From JANELJ01 sp024511395 (lineage in GTDB: Bacteria; Pseudomonadota; Gammaproteobacteria; GRL18), in NCBI GenBank assembly GCA_963681975.1, contig OY820613.1, positions 1 to 64,000 on the forward strand: DNA of 64,000 nucleotides, written 5' to 3'. Made by a program: the position numbers and the translations under genes. Below, piece by piece: positions 34,673 to 42,352 of this stretch; position 1 is the first letter of the stretch; every line of letters begins with the position of its first letter. Below the pieces are notes generated by a model. It had not been told where the DNA came from. It was given only the letters and a program-made list of their open reading frames with translations, and searched no databases.

Positions 34673-34702
34673 AATATACGACCTTATATCCATCAGGTCA
34701 AG
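34673..34702 (-). promoter_or_regulatory. Candidate sigma-70 promoter for the lexA-like operon
   Basis: On the minus strand TTGACC (34702-34697) and TATATT (34678-34673) are separated by 18 bp, about 60 bp upstream of the repressor start. GAGGAC with AAGGA ahead supplies the ribosome site. The divergent phage-type motif lies about 20 bp beyond, so a repressor bound here could affect both directions. Confidence 0.55.
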
Positions 34703-34723
34703 AAATCTTATAAATAAAACTTC

Positions 34724-34753
34724 CGACGGATTGAAATCCCTCCCGGTAAGTAA
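34724..34753 (+). promoter_or_regulatory. Bipartite motif copy 1 (CCGAC ... CCGGTAAGTAA)
   Basis: CCGAC (34724-34728) and CCGGTAAGTAA (34743-34753), start-to-start 19 bp. It lies in the divergent region and precedes the leader RNA and recombinase cassette 2. It is one of five copies in prophage 2, proposed here as promoters for the phage sigma factor. Confidence 0.65.
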
Positions 34754-34810
34754 CCTCCGAAAGTTCCGAGGGTTCGCTTCGGACATGAGTTAGAAACCAG
34801 ACAATTAGCC

Positions 34811-34914
34811 GGATGCCAGGCAGAGGCTGTTGTGGGTGCTGAAAAACGCGCATCCCAACCGCCTTTTGTTTTTGGCACCCGCAGCTTCCCTCATCGGCAC
34901 CGGCCCAACGGAGG
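34811..34914 (+). ncRNA. Structured leader RNA, copy A
   Basis: The segment GGATGCCAGGCAGAGG then CTGTTGTGGGTG is nearly repeated at 38388 in front of the sigma gene. GCTG (34826-34829) and GGGTGC (34834-34839) can pair with CAGC (34882-34885) and GCACCC (34875-34880), forming a long-range stem. The segment ends at the GGAGG ribosome site (34910-34914) of the next gene, which lies in a GGCC...GGCC hairpin. A cis-regulatory role is inferred. Confidence 0.5.
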
Positions 34915-34919
34915 CCATT

Positions 34920-35183
34920 ATGCTTGATGTGGAATTAGCACCTGAAAACCCTTACTCAAACCAGTTGACCGACACCCAATTGCCGGATGCTGAAGGCATT
35001 TACCCGGAGCAGCGGCTGGATGCCATTGCGGCCATTCTGGCCATTGCCGCAATCAGGAGTCGGTATCGTAAGACCAATAATGCCAATAACTTAAAGAATA
35101 TTGCAGATTCTTCCGGAACCTTCGGAGAAGGACTTGATTCTTCTGCCAGAAAGAGCGTCATTCATGACAACCGAGTCCTGTAA
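34920..35183 (+). CDS. Small first gene of serine recombinase cassette 2
   Basis: The 87-residue protein starts at ATG 34920 behind GGAGG. It has EQRLDAIAAILAIAAIRSRY, comparable with the helix of the 25072-25290 protein, between an acidic N-terminus and a polar tail. It is 14 bp upstream of DUF2924 copy 2. Unknown function; its conserved place in both cassettes suggests a functional component. Confidence 0.6.
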   Translation: MLDVELAPENPYSNQLTDTQLPDAEGIYPEQRLDAIAAILAIAAIRSRYRKTNNANNLKNIADSSGTFGEGLDSSARKSVIHDNRVL

Positions 35184-35197
35184 TTGAATATAAGGAG

Positions 35198-35710
35198 TTG
35201 AAAATGAATGACTTGAAAAACAAAAAAACGGAGCCGACCAAGACCTCAGTGTTGAGGCAACTGGCAACGCTCCAGAGTCTGAGCCTTGATCAGCTCAGAG
35301 AGAAATGGCTGGACCTTTATGGAACCGAGCCACCCCAGTACAAGAAGCAGTTTCTGGTGAAACGGCTGGCTCACCGGATTCAGGAGCTCTTTTACGGCGG
35401 CCTGTCGGAGCAGGCCAAATCCCACCTGAAGAAAGTTGCCGAGACCGATCCGGTGGCAACGGTCATCCGCAAGATTCCGGAGGAGCGAAAATCACAGGAA
35501 GCCATCCTGCCGGGCACCCGGTTTGTCCGGATCTGGAATGACCAGCGCTATGAGGTGATCGCCCGGGAAAGTGGCTTTGAATACGACGGCCGCATCTTCA
35601 GGTCACTGAGCGCCATAGCGAGGGAAATCACAGGCACCCGCTGGAACGGCAAGATCTTTTTCGGCCTGAAGAACAGTCACAGAAAAAAGGAAGGTGGTCC
35701 GAATGCTTAA
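35198..35710 (+). CDS. DUF2924 protein, copy 2
   Basis: The 170-residue protein matches DUF2924: LDQLREKWLDLYGTEPPQYK, FLVKRLAHRIQELFYGG, PGTRFVRIWNDQRYEVIARE and FEYDGRIFRSLSAIAREITG then KIFFGL. It is colinear with the 25287-25778 protein but clearly diverged. It overlaps the recombinase start. It is thought to assist the neighbouring serine recombinase. Confidence 0.8.
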   Translation: MKMNDLKNKKTEPTKTSVLRQLATLQSLSLDQLREKWLDLYGTEPPQYKKQFLVKRLAHRIQELFYGGLSEQAKSHLKKVAETDPVATVIRKIPEERKSQEAILPGTRFVRIWNDQRYEVIARESGFEYDGRIFRSLSAIAREITGTRWNGKIFFGLKNSHRKKEGGPNA

Positions 35711-36935
35711 CAATAACAACACTCAAAACGGCCAGCGCAAAACACTCCGCTGTGCCATCTATACCCGCAAAAGCCACGAGGAAGGTCTGGATCAGGAATT
35801 CAATTCACTCGATGCCCAGCGGGAGGCCGGTGAAGCCTACATCGAAAGTCAGAAGCTGCAGGGATGGAAAGCCATCCCTTATCGTTATGATGACGGCGGC
35901 TTTTCCGGCGGCACCATGGAACGCCCGGCACTACAGAGACTGCTGGCGGATATCGATGCCGGTAAGATCGATGTCATCGTCGTCTACAAGATCGACCGTC
36001 TATCCCGCTCCTTGCTGGACTTCATGAAGATGATCGAGCTCTTCAATGAAAAGGAAGTGAGCTTTGTATCCGTCACCCAGCACTTCAGCACCACCGACTC
36101 GACGGGCCGAATGTTTCTAGGAATCCTGATCACCTTTGCTCAGTATGAGCGCGAGGTCATCGGCGAGCGTATCCGTGACAAGGTTGCCGCCGCAAAACGC
36201 CGGGGCAAATACTGTGGCGGTCCAGCGGTGCTCGGCTATGACGTGGACCGGGAAAACAAAAAGCTGCTGATCAACCAGAACGAGGCACCGCTGGTGAAAC
36301 TCATCTTCAGGCGATACACGCAGGTGGGATCGGCAAAGAAGGTGGCGCAGGAACTCAACGAGCAAGGATACAAAACCAAATCATGGACCACCAAGAAAGG
36401 CAAGGAGCGGATCGGTACCGAATGGAACACGGCTCAGGTCTACCGCCTTCTCAATAACAGGCTCTATATCGGAGAGATTGCTTACAAAGGCAAAAACTAT
36501 CCGGCGGAGCATGAAGCCCTGATCGATCAGAATACTTGGGACAAGGTTCAGGCGCTCCTCTCGGAAAACAATCGCACCAAAATGAGCAAGGCCCGGGTGA
36601 AAATGGTCTCACCATTGAGCGGAGTGATCCGATGCGGACACTGCGACAGCGCCATGGGCATCACCTATACCAACAAGGGCGACCGGCGCTACTCCTATTA
36701 TATATGTGAAAAGGATACCAAACGGGCTGTCAGCCGGTGCCCATTGAAACGGGTTCCAGCGGGAGACATCGAATCGGTGGTACTCGATCAGCTGGGAGCG
36801 GTTTTCAGAACACCAACCTTGGTGGCCAAAACCTACTTTGCTGTCAGAGAAATCGAGGCCGAGAGCGCGAACGCCTGCAGGTTCAGAAAAAGGAACTCGA
36901 ACAATCCCTGCAGAGCGTCAGACAGGAAGCCCTGA
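35703..36935 (+). pseudogene. Large serine recombinase 2, main part before a frameshift
   Basis: The protein has a full resolvase domain (catalytic Ser in AIYTRKSHEEG, FNSLDAQREAG, IVVYKIDRLSRSLLDF), a recombinase domain (VYRLLNNRLYIGEIAYKGK) and an intact zinc ribbon (GVIRCGHCDSAMG, YYICEKDTK, RCPLKR). The frame then reads out of family at about 36860 and stops at 36935. The missing coiled coil follows in another frame. One net base loss explains it. Start ATG 35703 is used. Confidence 0.85.
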
Positions 36936-37285
36936 AGCTGATGTCGCCCGATAACGATGACCCCGACCGGAACAGCCGATTGCCTTTGGTCAACCAGCAG
37001 GCCGTCGACCTGACAAAACAGCTCACCAACGTATCGGCCCGATTGAAGGTGATCGATACTGAGCAGATTTCCGAGGGGGATGTATCGGAAGCCTTTCAGA
37101 GCGTGGAAACCTTCTGGGAGGATCTGTTTCCCCTCGAGCGCAACCGGCTGATCCAGCTTCTGGTGGAAACCATCGAGATCCGGGAGACAGGAATCGATAT
37201 GGAACTGAAAACCAACGGCCTCACAAACCTTGTCACCGAGCTGGCCGGTCTGGCATGTGAAGTCAGGGAAAGGAGTAACAGCTGA
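36857..37285 (+). pseudogene. Large serine recombinase 2, coiled-coil C-terminal part
   Basis: In the shifted frame RERERLQVQKKELEQSLQ continues the recombinase coiled coil, followed by FQSVETFWEDLFPLERNRL and LLVETIEIRETGIDMELKT, matching the end of recombinase 1 (VWEQLFPDEQMRIIKLLVEK). It has no own start, and its TGA overlaps the next ATG. Unless it is shifted during translation, recombinase 2 would lack its C-terminus. A sequencing error is possible. Confidence 0.75.
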
Positions 37286-37704
37286 TGAAAAAGATCAAAC
37301 CAACCATCAAACTTTCAGACAGCGGAAACCTGCACATCCATATTCCCATGTTCATCCGGAGAATGCGCGGCCGCAAAATGGTATTCACACCCGATACGCT
37401 GGACGGAGAAAACGAAGGTATGCCGGAAACGGTGCAGACGGCCATTGTCCAGTCGCTGGCCAGAGCCTTTTCATGGGCGGACATCCTCGAGAGTGGCGAG
37501 ATAAAGTCCATCAGCGAGCTGGCGAGGGATCTCGATGTGGATTCATCCTATGTGGCCAGAACCCTAAAACTGAGCACACTCGCCCCGGACATTATCGAAG
37601 CCATCATTAACGGTGAAGAGCCCAGCGGATTATCTCTCTCAAAGCTGGTGAAAACATTCCCGCTTGATTGGAGTGAGCAGCGAGCGTTCTTTGGTTTCAG
37701 TTGA
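37285..37704 (+). CDS. HTH protein closing recombinase cassette 2
   Basis: The 139-residue protein is colinear with that at 27124-27570: a beta-rich start (NLHIHIPMFIRRMRGRKMV), then GEIKSISELARDLDVDSSYVAR and LSTLAPDIIEAIINGEEPSG with a helix-turn-helix. It starts in the recombinase stop (TGATG). A strong terminator follows at 37732-37757, so this gene ends the cassette transcript. Role is unknown, likely DNA-binding. Confidence 0.75.
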   Translation: MKKIKPTIKLSDSGNLHIHIPMFIRRMRGRKMVFTPDTLDGENEGMPETVQTAIVQSLARAFSWADILESGEIKSISELARDLDVDSSYVARTLKLSTLAPDIIEAIINGEEPSGLSLSKLVKTFPLDWSEQRAFFGFS

Positions 37705-37731
37705 TTGCTACCCCAATCCATCATCCTCAAC

Positions 37732-37757
37732 AGCCGACCTTTGTGTCGGCTTTTTTT
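37732..37757 (+). terminator. Rho-independent terminator after recombinase cassette 2
   Basis: AGCCGAC (37732-37738), loop CTTTGT and GTCGGCT (37745-37751), then a run of T, form a canonical terminator 28 bp after the cassette stop. Confidence 0.88.
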
Positions 37758-37780
37758 ATGCCCTGACGAGTGAGTTGGGC

Positions 37781-37918
37781 GAAATTTCACTGGGGGTGGC
37801 AAAAAAAGTTAAAAAATATTTCCCCGCCTCATCCGGTTAAATCCCCCTCAAATTCAAAGCATTAGCCAATCCCAGCACTTCTGTATCGGGTGAAATTTCA
37901 GTGCCCCAACGAAATTTC
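37781..37918. repeat. Three GAAATTTC palindromes in the 37.7-38.0 kb gap
   Basis: GAAATTTC occurs at 37781-37788, 37892-37899 and 37911-37918. The first two sit in similar contexts (GGGCGAAATTTCACTG and GGGTGAAATTTCAGTG); the last two starts are 19 bp apart. They may be operators. The gap then holds inverted repeats (GTGAAC/GTTCAC near 37942-37962; ACAGGTC/GACCTGT) and an AAAGGAGG ribosome site before 38027. Confidence 0.4.
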
Positions 37919-38026
37919 GCCAAAGAAGGGTGACAGGTCTGGTGAACAGAAAAACGTTCACGACCTCACCCGGAGAAATCATGCCGGACCTGTCTTCCGG
38001 GAGGTCCTTAACAAAGGAGGTTCGGC

Positions 38027-38353
38027 ATGAACCAGATCAAGAAGACAGAACTAAACGAGCCGCAGCAAAAGCTCATCGAGCTGATGCAGCAAATCAACTT
38101 CGGGCGCATTTCCAACATACCGGTTGTGGGCGGAAATCCCGAGCTCACCGCAGACACCATTATCGAGCGTGAAATCAAACTGGGTGGCCAGAACGGTAAC
38201 CGTCCGGAGCTGGCCAAGGATGACTTCACCCTGAAGCAGGAAGTGCTCGCTCTTATCGAACACCTGAACGGCATGGGTGATGGAATCATCCGTCATCTTG
38301 AAATCAAGCATGGGCTGCCATTCCTGATCCGCATCGAGGAACGGGCAGCATAA
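38027..38353 (+). CDS. Small phage protein of unknown function
   Basis: The 108-residue protein starts at ATG 38027 behind a very strong AAAGGAGG. It reads LNEPQQKLIELMQQINFGRI, then VVGGNPELTADTIIEREIKL, and DDFTLKQEVLALIEHLNGM with a final GIIRHLEIKHGLPFLIRIEE, giving a helical then beta layout. It may be DNA-binding given its early position. I do not recognise the family. Its 3' end is followed by leader RNA copy B. Confidence 0.6.
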   Translation: MNQIKKTELNEPQQKLIELMQQINFGRISNIPVVGGNPELTADTIIEREIKLGGQNGNRPELAKDDFTLKQEVLALIEHLNGMGDGIIRHLEIKHGLPFLIRIEERAA

Positions 38354-38387
38354 CAAACTGAGAATTTAGACACTTCGACAACAAGCT

Positions 38388-38563
38388 GGACGCAAGGCGG
38401 AGGCTGTTGTGGGTGTCGCCGAGCCAAACCTGACCGTGTGTTTATCAGCACGGCAGGTGGCAGAAAAGGCGAACCTGCGACACTCCGCTTGTTGGATCAG
38501 CTCCTTCCTCTGTTTCCGGCCCGTGCCGACACCCACGCGGTGCTCCTCCTCGCTCCGAGGAGG
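38388..38563 (+). ncRNA. Structured leader RNA, copy B, with hairpin burying the sigma gene ribosome site
   Basis: GGACGCAAGGCGGAGG then CTGTTGTGGGTG matches copy A. GTGGGTGTCG (38409-38418) pairs perfectly with CGACACCCAC (38527-38536), and GGAG (38399-38402) with CTCC (38543-38546), leaving matching 6-nt internal loops. Next to it CCTCCTCG (38545-38552), loop CTC, CGAGGAGG (38556-38563) forms a hairpin holding the sigma gene ribosome site GAGGAGG. The two stems share bases 38545-38546, so they could compete. Confidence 0.55.
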
Positions 38564-38568
38564 ACCAA

Positions 38569-39153
38569 ATGTTTTATCGAAATTCCTATGACGGCATAGA
38601 TGGCTATGCCGCAGACCTTATTCGGCACAAGGCAAGACAACTGGTGGGTAAGGCCGGACTGACAGAAGACGATCGGCAGGATCTCGAGCAGGAACTGATG
38701 ATCGACCTGCTGGGCAGGATGAAGCACTTCAACCCAGCCAAAGGCAAAAAGACAACCTTTATGACCCGCATTGTTGAGCGGCGGATCTCGACCATTCTGG
38801 AAGCCCGCTTCGCACAATGCCGGGACTGGCGCAAATGCACAGCCTCTCTCAACGATCCCATTCCGGGCGGAGATAACGATTCCGCCGAGCGTATCGAGCA
38901 GGTCTGCAGTGATGGACAGATGGGACATCACGGCCGGGACACCAACGAGCAACGGCAGAACGACATCCGCTTCGATCTCGAACGGGTCATTGCCGCACTG
39001 CCGGAAGACCTGCAGGACCTCTGCGAAAAACTGCAGTCGAGCAACATGGCTGAAATCGCACGGGAGATGGGCGTCCCGCGCAGCACCCTCTACGGAAAGC
39101 TGACCAAACTGCGGGACGCCTTCAGGGAGGCGGGTTTGGAAGAATACCTCTGA
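38569..39153 (+). CDS. Phage ECF-like RNA polymerase sigma factor
   Basis: The 194-residue protein has a sigma region 2-like block (LTEDDRQDLEQELMIDLLGR, then FNPAKGKKTTFMTRIVERRI) and, after a loose linker, a region 4-like helix-turn-helix (LERVIAALPEDLQDLCEKL, then SSNMAEIAREMGVPRSTLYG). It should direct host RNA polymerase to phage promoters; the bipartite motif found five times in prophage 2 is the obvious candidate target. Its ribosome site is buried in a hairpin, which suggests controlled translation. Confidence 0.75.
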   Translation: MFYRNSYDGIDGYAADLIRHKARQLVGKAGLTEDDRQDLEQELMIDLLGRMKHFNPAKGKKTTFMTRIVERRISTILEARFAQCRDWRKCTASLNDPIPGGDNDSAERIEQVCSDGQMGHHGRDTNEQRQNDIRFDLERVIAALPEDLQDLCEKLQSSNMAEIAREMGVPRSTLYGKLTKLRDAFREAGLEEYL

Positions 39154-39157
39154 TAAA

Positions 39158-39188
39158 CCGACGCATCGTCCGGAGTTCCGGTAAGTAA
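39158..39188 (+). promoter_or_regulatory. Bipartite motif copy 2
   Basis: CCGAC (39158-39162) and CCGGTAAGTAA (39178-39188), start-to-start 20 bp. It begins 4 bp after the sigma gene stop and lies 74 bp before the replication block that starts at 39262. Confidence 0.7.
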
Positions 39189-39261
39189 GCATCGTGCCGC
39201 ATGAAGCGGACGACCGGGGCCTCGGTAAACAGAAAACCTGAGAAACAACAGGAGATTAACA

Positions 39262-39582
39262 ATGGAAACTTACAAGTATCGCTTTGATCAGTCGGTCTCG
39301 GCTCAGGACTTGGAAGATACCTTCATGCTGGCGTTGCTGGCTGTGGAAAGCATCTATGGACACTCCAGAGTGAGGATGGAATCCCGCTTCAATCTGGATA
39401 AGCAAAATCGCACCTGCTTTATCGATGCAGCGACCAAGGTCGGCTGCGATCTGGCGAGCATCTTTACCGGATTCGCCACCAAGGAATATGGCGAGCGTGC
39501 AGTAATGATCGACCGTGAACCCGTCGGTGGCGGATGCGCCTGTAATGCAAAAGCACCTTCTGCAATGGAGGTGGCGGTATGA
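39262..39582 (+). CDS. Small phage protein of unknown function
   Basis: The 106-residue protein starts at ATG 39262 behind AGGAG. It has a small alpha/beta layout (AQDLEDTFMLALLAVESIYG, RVRMESRFNLDKQNRTCFID, a FTGFATKEYGERAVMI segment) and a C-terminal GGGCACN pair of cysteines. The family is not recognised. It opens the replication block and overlaps the nuclease gene by ATGA, so it is probably made with the recombination proteins. Confidence 0.6.
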   Translation: METYKYRFDQSVSAQDLEDTFMLALLAVESIYGHSRVRMESRFNLDKQNRTCFIDAATKVGCDLASIFTGFATKEYGERAVMIDREPVGGGCACNAKAPSAMEVAV

Positions 39583-40595
39583 GCGAAATGATGACCACCA
39601 CTTATTCCATGTGGCGGCTCTTCCACAACTGCCGCAAGGCTTGTGAATACCGCTACCTGAGGGAGCTTGTTCCTCTGGAGCGAGATCACAACCTAGCTTT
39701 CGGATCAGTCATTCACGACTGTTTGGAAATCTGGCACGGGCAGCGGGACCTCGAAAAAGTTTTAGAACACATCGATCAGGTCTACGCCAACCGTGCTCAG
39801 GATGACCACAGCAAAGCTGACTGGCATCTCGCCACCGCAATGATGAGTTCATACACGGAGCATTATCCCGTTGAGGACTTTAATGTAGTCGCTCTGGAGA
39901 AGACCTTCGAAGGTCCCATCATCAATCCGGATACTAATGCCGCTTCCAGAAGCTTCGTGCTGGCTGGCAAGGTGGACGGTCTTGTCAAGCAGGATGGTCA
40001 ATATTTCCTTCTGGAACATAAAACCGCCTCGCAAATCGATGCCGGTTATCTGGAACGGCTTTGGACCGATTTTCAGATCATCATCTATGCATGGTATCTG
40101 GAGCAGACCCTCGGTATCCGCATCTCTGGCATCATCTATAACGTGCTGGTAAAGGCCAAGCTGCGCCAGAGCAAAGGCGAAACAGAAGTCGAATTCGAAA
40201 CCCGTCGTGCCGCGCTGATTGCCAAGTCAAAAAGTGGCAAGAGCAGCGCCAAGCGCAAGATGCCGGAATCAGACGAAGCCTTTCAGGCTCGACTCAAAGA
40301 GAAATATCTCGAGCCGGGCATGTTTCACCGTGAGCTGCTCTACATCTCTCGCGATCAGTTCGACGAGCTCCGCAGCGAGCTTTGGGAACTCTCCAAAGCG
40401 ATGCTGGATGCCCGCCGCCGAAATACCTTCTACCGCAATACGGCCTTTTGTTTCCAGTATGGACGGTCATGTCCCTACTTCCCGCTGTGTCGAAGCGGTG
40501 AAAACCCCAACGTCATTGAAAACCATTACCAACGGGTGCTCCCGCACGAAGAGCTGCGGGATGGAGCAAGTGAAGATGCTGCCCCTGTTTTTTAA
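39579..40595 (+). CDS. Cas4/AddB-like PD-(D/E)XK nuclease with Fe-S cysteines
   Basis: The 338-residue protein has a Cys pair near the start (FHNCRKACEYRY), the catalytic Asp in LAGKVDGLVKQD, the E-x-K pair in FLLEHKTAS, and a downstream AFCFQYGRSCPYFPLC cluster that would complete a 4Fe-4S site. This is the Cas4/AddB arrangement. It likely processes DNA ends in phage recombination or replication. It is intact. Confidence 0.8.
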   Translation: MSEMMTTTYSMWRLFHNCRKACEYRYLRELVPLERDHNLAFGSVIHDCLEIWHGQRDLEKVLEHIDQVYANRAQDDHSKADWHLATAMMSSYTEHYPVEDFNVVALEKTFEGPIINPDTNAASRSFVLAGKVDGLVKQDGQYFLLEHKTASQIDAGYLERLWTDFQIIIYAWYLEQTLGIRISGIIYNVLVKAKLRQSKGETEVEFETRRAALIAKSKSGKSSAKRKMPESDEAFQARLKEKYLEPGMFHRELLYISRDQFDELRSELWELSKAMLDARRRNTFYRNTAFCFQYGRSCPYFPLCRSGENPNVIENHYQRVLPHEELRDGASEDAAPVF

Positions 40596-40620
40596 CCCAA
40601 CCAATACAAGGAGATAAATC

Positions 40621-41391
40621 ATGCTGCCAAAAAGCAAAACCAAACCGAAAGCAAGCCTGCACGACTTGACCGCTCTGGTTTACGGACCGAGCAAAATTGG
40701 AAAGAGCACCTGGTGTTCCCATGCGGAGAACGCTCTATTTCTCGCCACAGAACCCGGTTTGAATGCCCTCGAAGTGTTCGAAGCGCCTATTACCTGCTGG
40801 GATGACCTTCTGCAGGCCTGCGCCGAAATTGCGGAAGGTAAACACGACTTCAAAACCATCGTCATCGATACAGTCGATAACGCCTATCGCATGTGTGCGG
40901 ATTATGTCTGTAAAAAGTTCAAGATCGAGCATGAATCCGACCTTGGCTACGGCAAAGGCTATGCCCTCATCAACAATGAGTTCCAACGTGTTCTGAACAA
41001 GTTGGCCTTCCTGCCTTACGGCCTGATCCTCATTTCCCATTCCCACGAGCGTGACATCGAAACACGTACCGGGAAACACACACGCATTGTACCGACCCTT
41101 CCTGACAAAGCCCGCAAGCTGGTTACCGGGCTGGTCGATCTGATTCTATTCTGTGATCTCGACATCAAACCCGGTGAGGACGGAAAACCCACTTACCAGC
41201 GGGTAATGCGCACCAAGCCAAGTCCCAATTACGATGCCGGAGACCGAACCGGCAGACTGCCAGAAGTGATCCCTCTGGACTTCCCAACCTTCCTGAAAGC
41301 TTTCAATCAAACGGCTGCCGGTTCAGCGGTGAGTGCCGTCCGGACAAAGTCGGAGCCTGCCACAACGGCTAAACCTCAAAATAAGGAGTAA
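40621..41391 (+). CDS. RecA-like AAA ATPase (phage recombination/NTP-binding)
   Basis: The 256-residue protein has Walker A GPSKIGKSTWCSHA near residue 22, a Walker B-like KTIVIDTVDNAYR and a LPYGLILISHSHERDIE sensor-like strand, fitting the AAA_24/phage Sak4-type ATPases. Such proteins promote single-strand annealing with an SSB partner; a DUF669 gene follows. Its stop overlaps an ATG at 41391, but the next gene most likely starts at 41397. Confidence 0.8.
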   Translation: MLPKSKTKPKASLHDLTALVYGPSKIGKSTWCSHAENALFLATEPGLNALEVFEAPITCWDDLLQACAEIAEGKHDFKTIVIDTVDNAYRMCADYVCKKFKIEHESDLGYGKGYALINNEFQRVLNKLAFLPYGLILISHSHERDIETRTGKHTRIVPTLPDKARKLVTGLVDLILFCDLDIKPGEDGKPTYQRVMRTKPSPNYDAGDRTGRLPEVIPLDFPTFLKAFNQTAAGSAVSAVRTKSEPATTAKPQNKE

Positions 41392-41396
41392 TGATT

Positions 41397-41873
41397 ATGA
41401 GTTGGAATAATGATGACACTATGGATCTCGCACAATTCGATGATGACTTTGTCTCTGCGGATGTTGAAGAGAAGGATTTTGAGCCTGTTCCCGACGGGAA
41501 GTATCAGGTCAAGGTCGATCGCGTGGAGCTGACACGCTCTGAGACTTCCGGAAACCCCATGCTCAAGTGGGCATTGAAGATTCTGGGACCGAAGCATAAA
41601 GGTCGGCTCCTCTGGAGAAACAATGTCATTGCCAGTAAGGACAATGTGAAATGGTTGAAGCAGGATCTCTATACCTGCGGCCTTCAGATGGAAAAGCTTT
41701 CTGATCTTCCCGGCAAACTGGAGTCTCTTCTGGATGTCGGGCTTGAGGTGACCAAGCGCACGAAAAACGAATTTGAAAACATCTATTTCAACCGACGCAT
41801 AGTGCTTTCCGGTGAAGATGCTTCATCAGAACCGTCAGCCGATCATGATGTTAATGACATGATTCCGTTTTGA
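41397..41873 (+). CDS. DUF669 protein, probable phage single-strand DNA-binding protein
   Basis: The 158-residue protein reads FEPVPDGKYQVKVDRVEL, then GNPMLKWALKILGPKHKGR and VTKRTKNEFENIYFNRRI, an OB-like beta layout of DUF669. The C-terminus is acidic and ends DVNDMIPF, like the DDDIPF tail of bacterial SSB. It likely coats ssDNA and recruits partners, working with the upstream ATPase. ATG 41397 has AAGGAG at a proper distance. Confidence 0.75.
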   Translation: MSWNNDDTMDLAQFDDDFVSADVEEKDFEPVPDGKYQVKVDRVELTRSETSGNPMLKWALKILGPKHKGRLLWRNNVIASKDNVKWLKQDLYTCGLQMEKLSDLPGKLESLLDVGLEVTKRTKNEFENIYFNRRIVLSGEDASSEPSADHDVNDMIPF

Positions 41874-41875
41874 GC

Positions 41876-42352
41876 ATGGGCATGGTTACCGTTGTCATTG
41901 ATACCCGGGAACAGGAGCCTTACGGATTTGATTCGGAATTTGTGTCATCAGTCCGTAAGGCCCTCCCAGCGGGAGACTATTCCATCGAGGGGTTTGAAAC
42001 CCGGGTGGCAGTGGAAAGGAAATCCATGGCGGATTTTGTTTCCACTGTCATCCGAGGCAGAAAGCGTTTTTATAAGGAGCTGGAAAAGCTTCACCACTAT
42101 GACGCAGCCTGCGTCGTTGTTGAGGCAAATTACCGGGATGTTCTCGGAGCCTGCTACAAAAGCGACGCCCATCCAAACGCCATCATAGGAACCATAGCCT
42201 CCATTATCATCGACTTCGGTGTGCCTGTGTATTTCTGTTCAGACCGTCAGGCTGCCTGCCGGTTTGCCTACGAGTTTTTAATGCGCTTTCACCGGAGGTT
42301 CGCTCAATGCCAAGAAAAACAAACTCCCCGGCAAAACTCCGGGGAAGAATAG
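41876..42352 (+). CDS. ERCC4-type nuclease
   Basis: This roughly 158-residue protein has the ERCC4 nuclease core: VVIDTREQEPYGF, ALPAGDYSIEGFETRVAVERKSMADF with the ERK-x3-D motif, and a helical C-terminal RFAYEFLMRFHRR. It cuts branched DNA, so a role in phage recombination intermediates is likely. The start may be 41876 or 41882; TTG 41870 also possible. The end overlaps the RecD-like gene by 46 bp. Confidence 0.8.
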   Translation: MGMVTVVIDTREQEPYGFDSEFVSSVRKALPAGDYSIEGFETRVAVERKSMADFVSTVIRGRKRFYKELEKLHHYDAACVVVEANYRDVLGACYKSDAHPNAIIGTIASIIIDFGVPVYFCSDRQAACRFAYEFLMRFHRRFAQCQEKQTPRQNSGEE

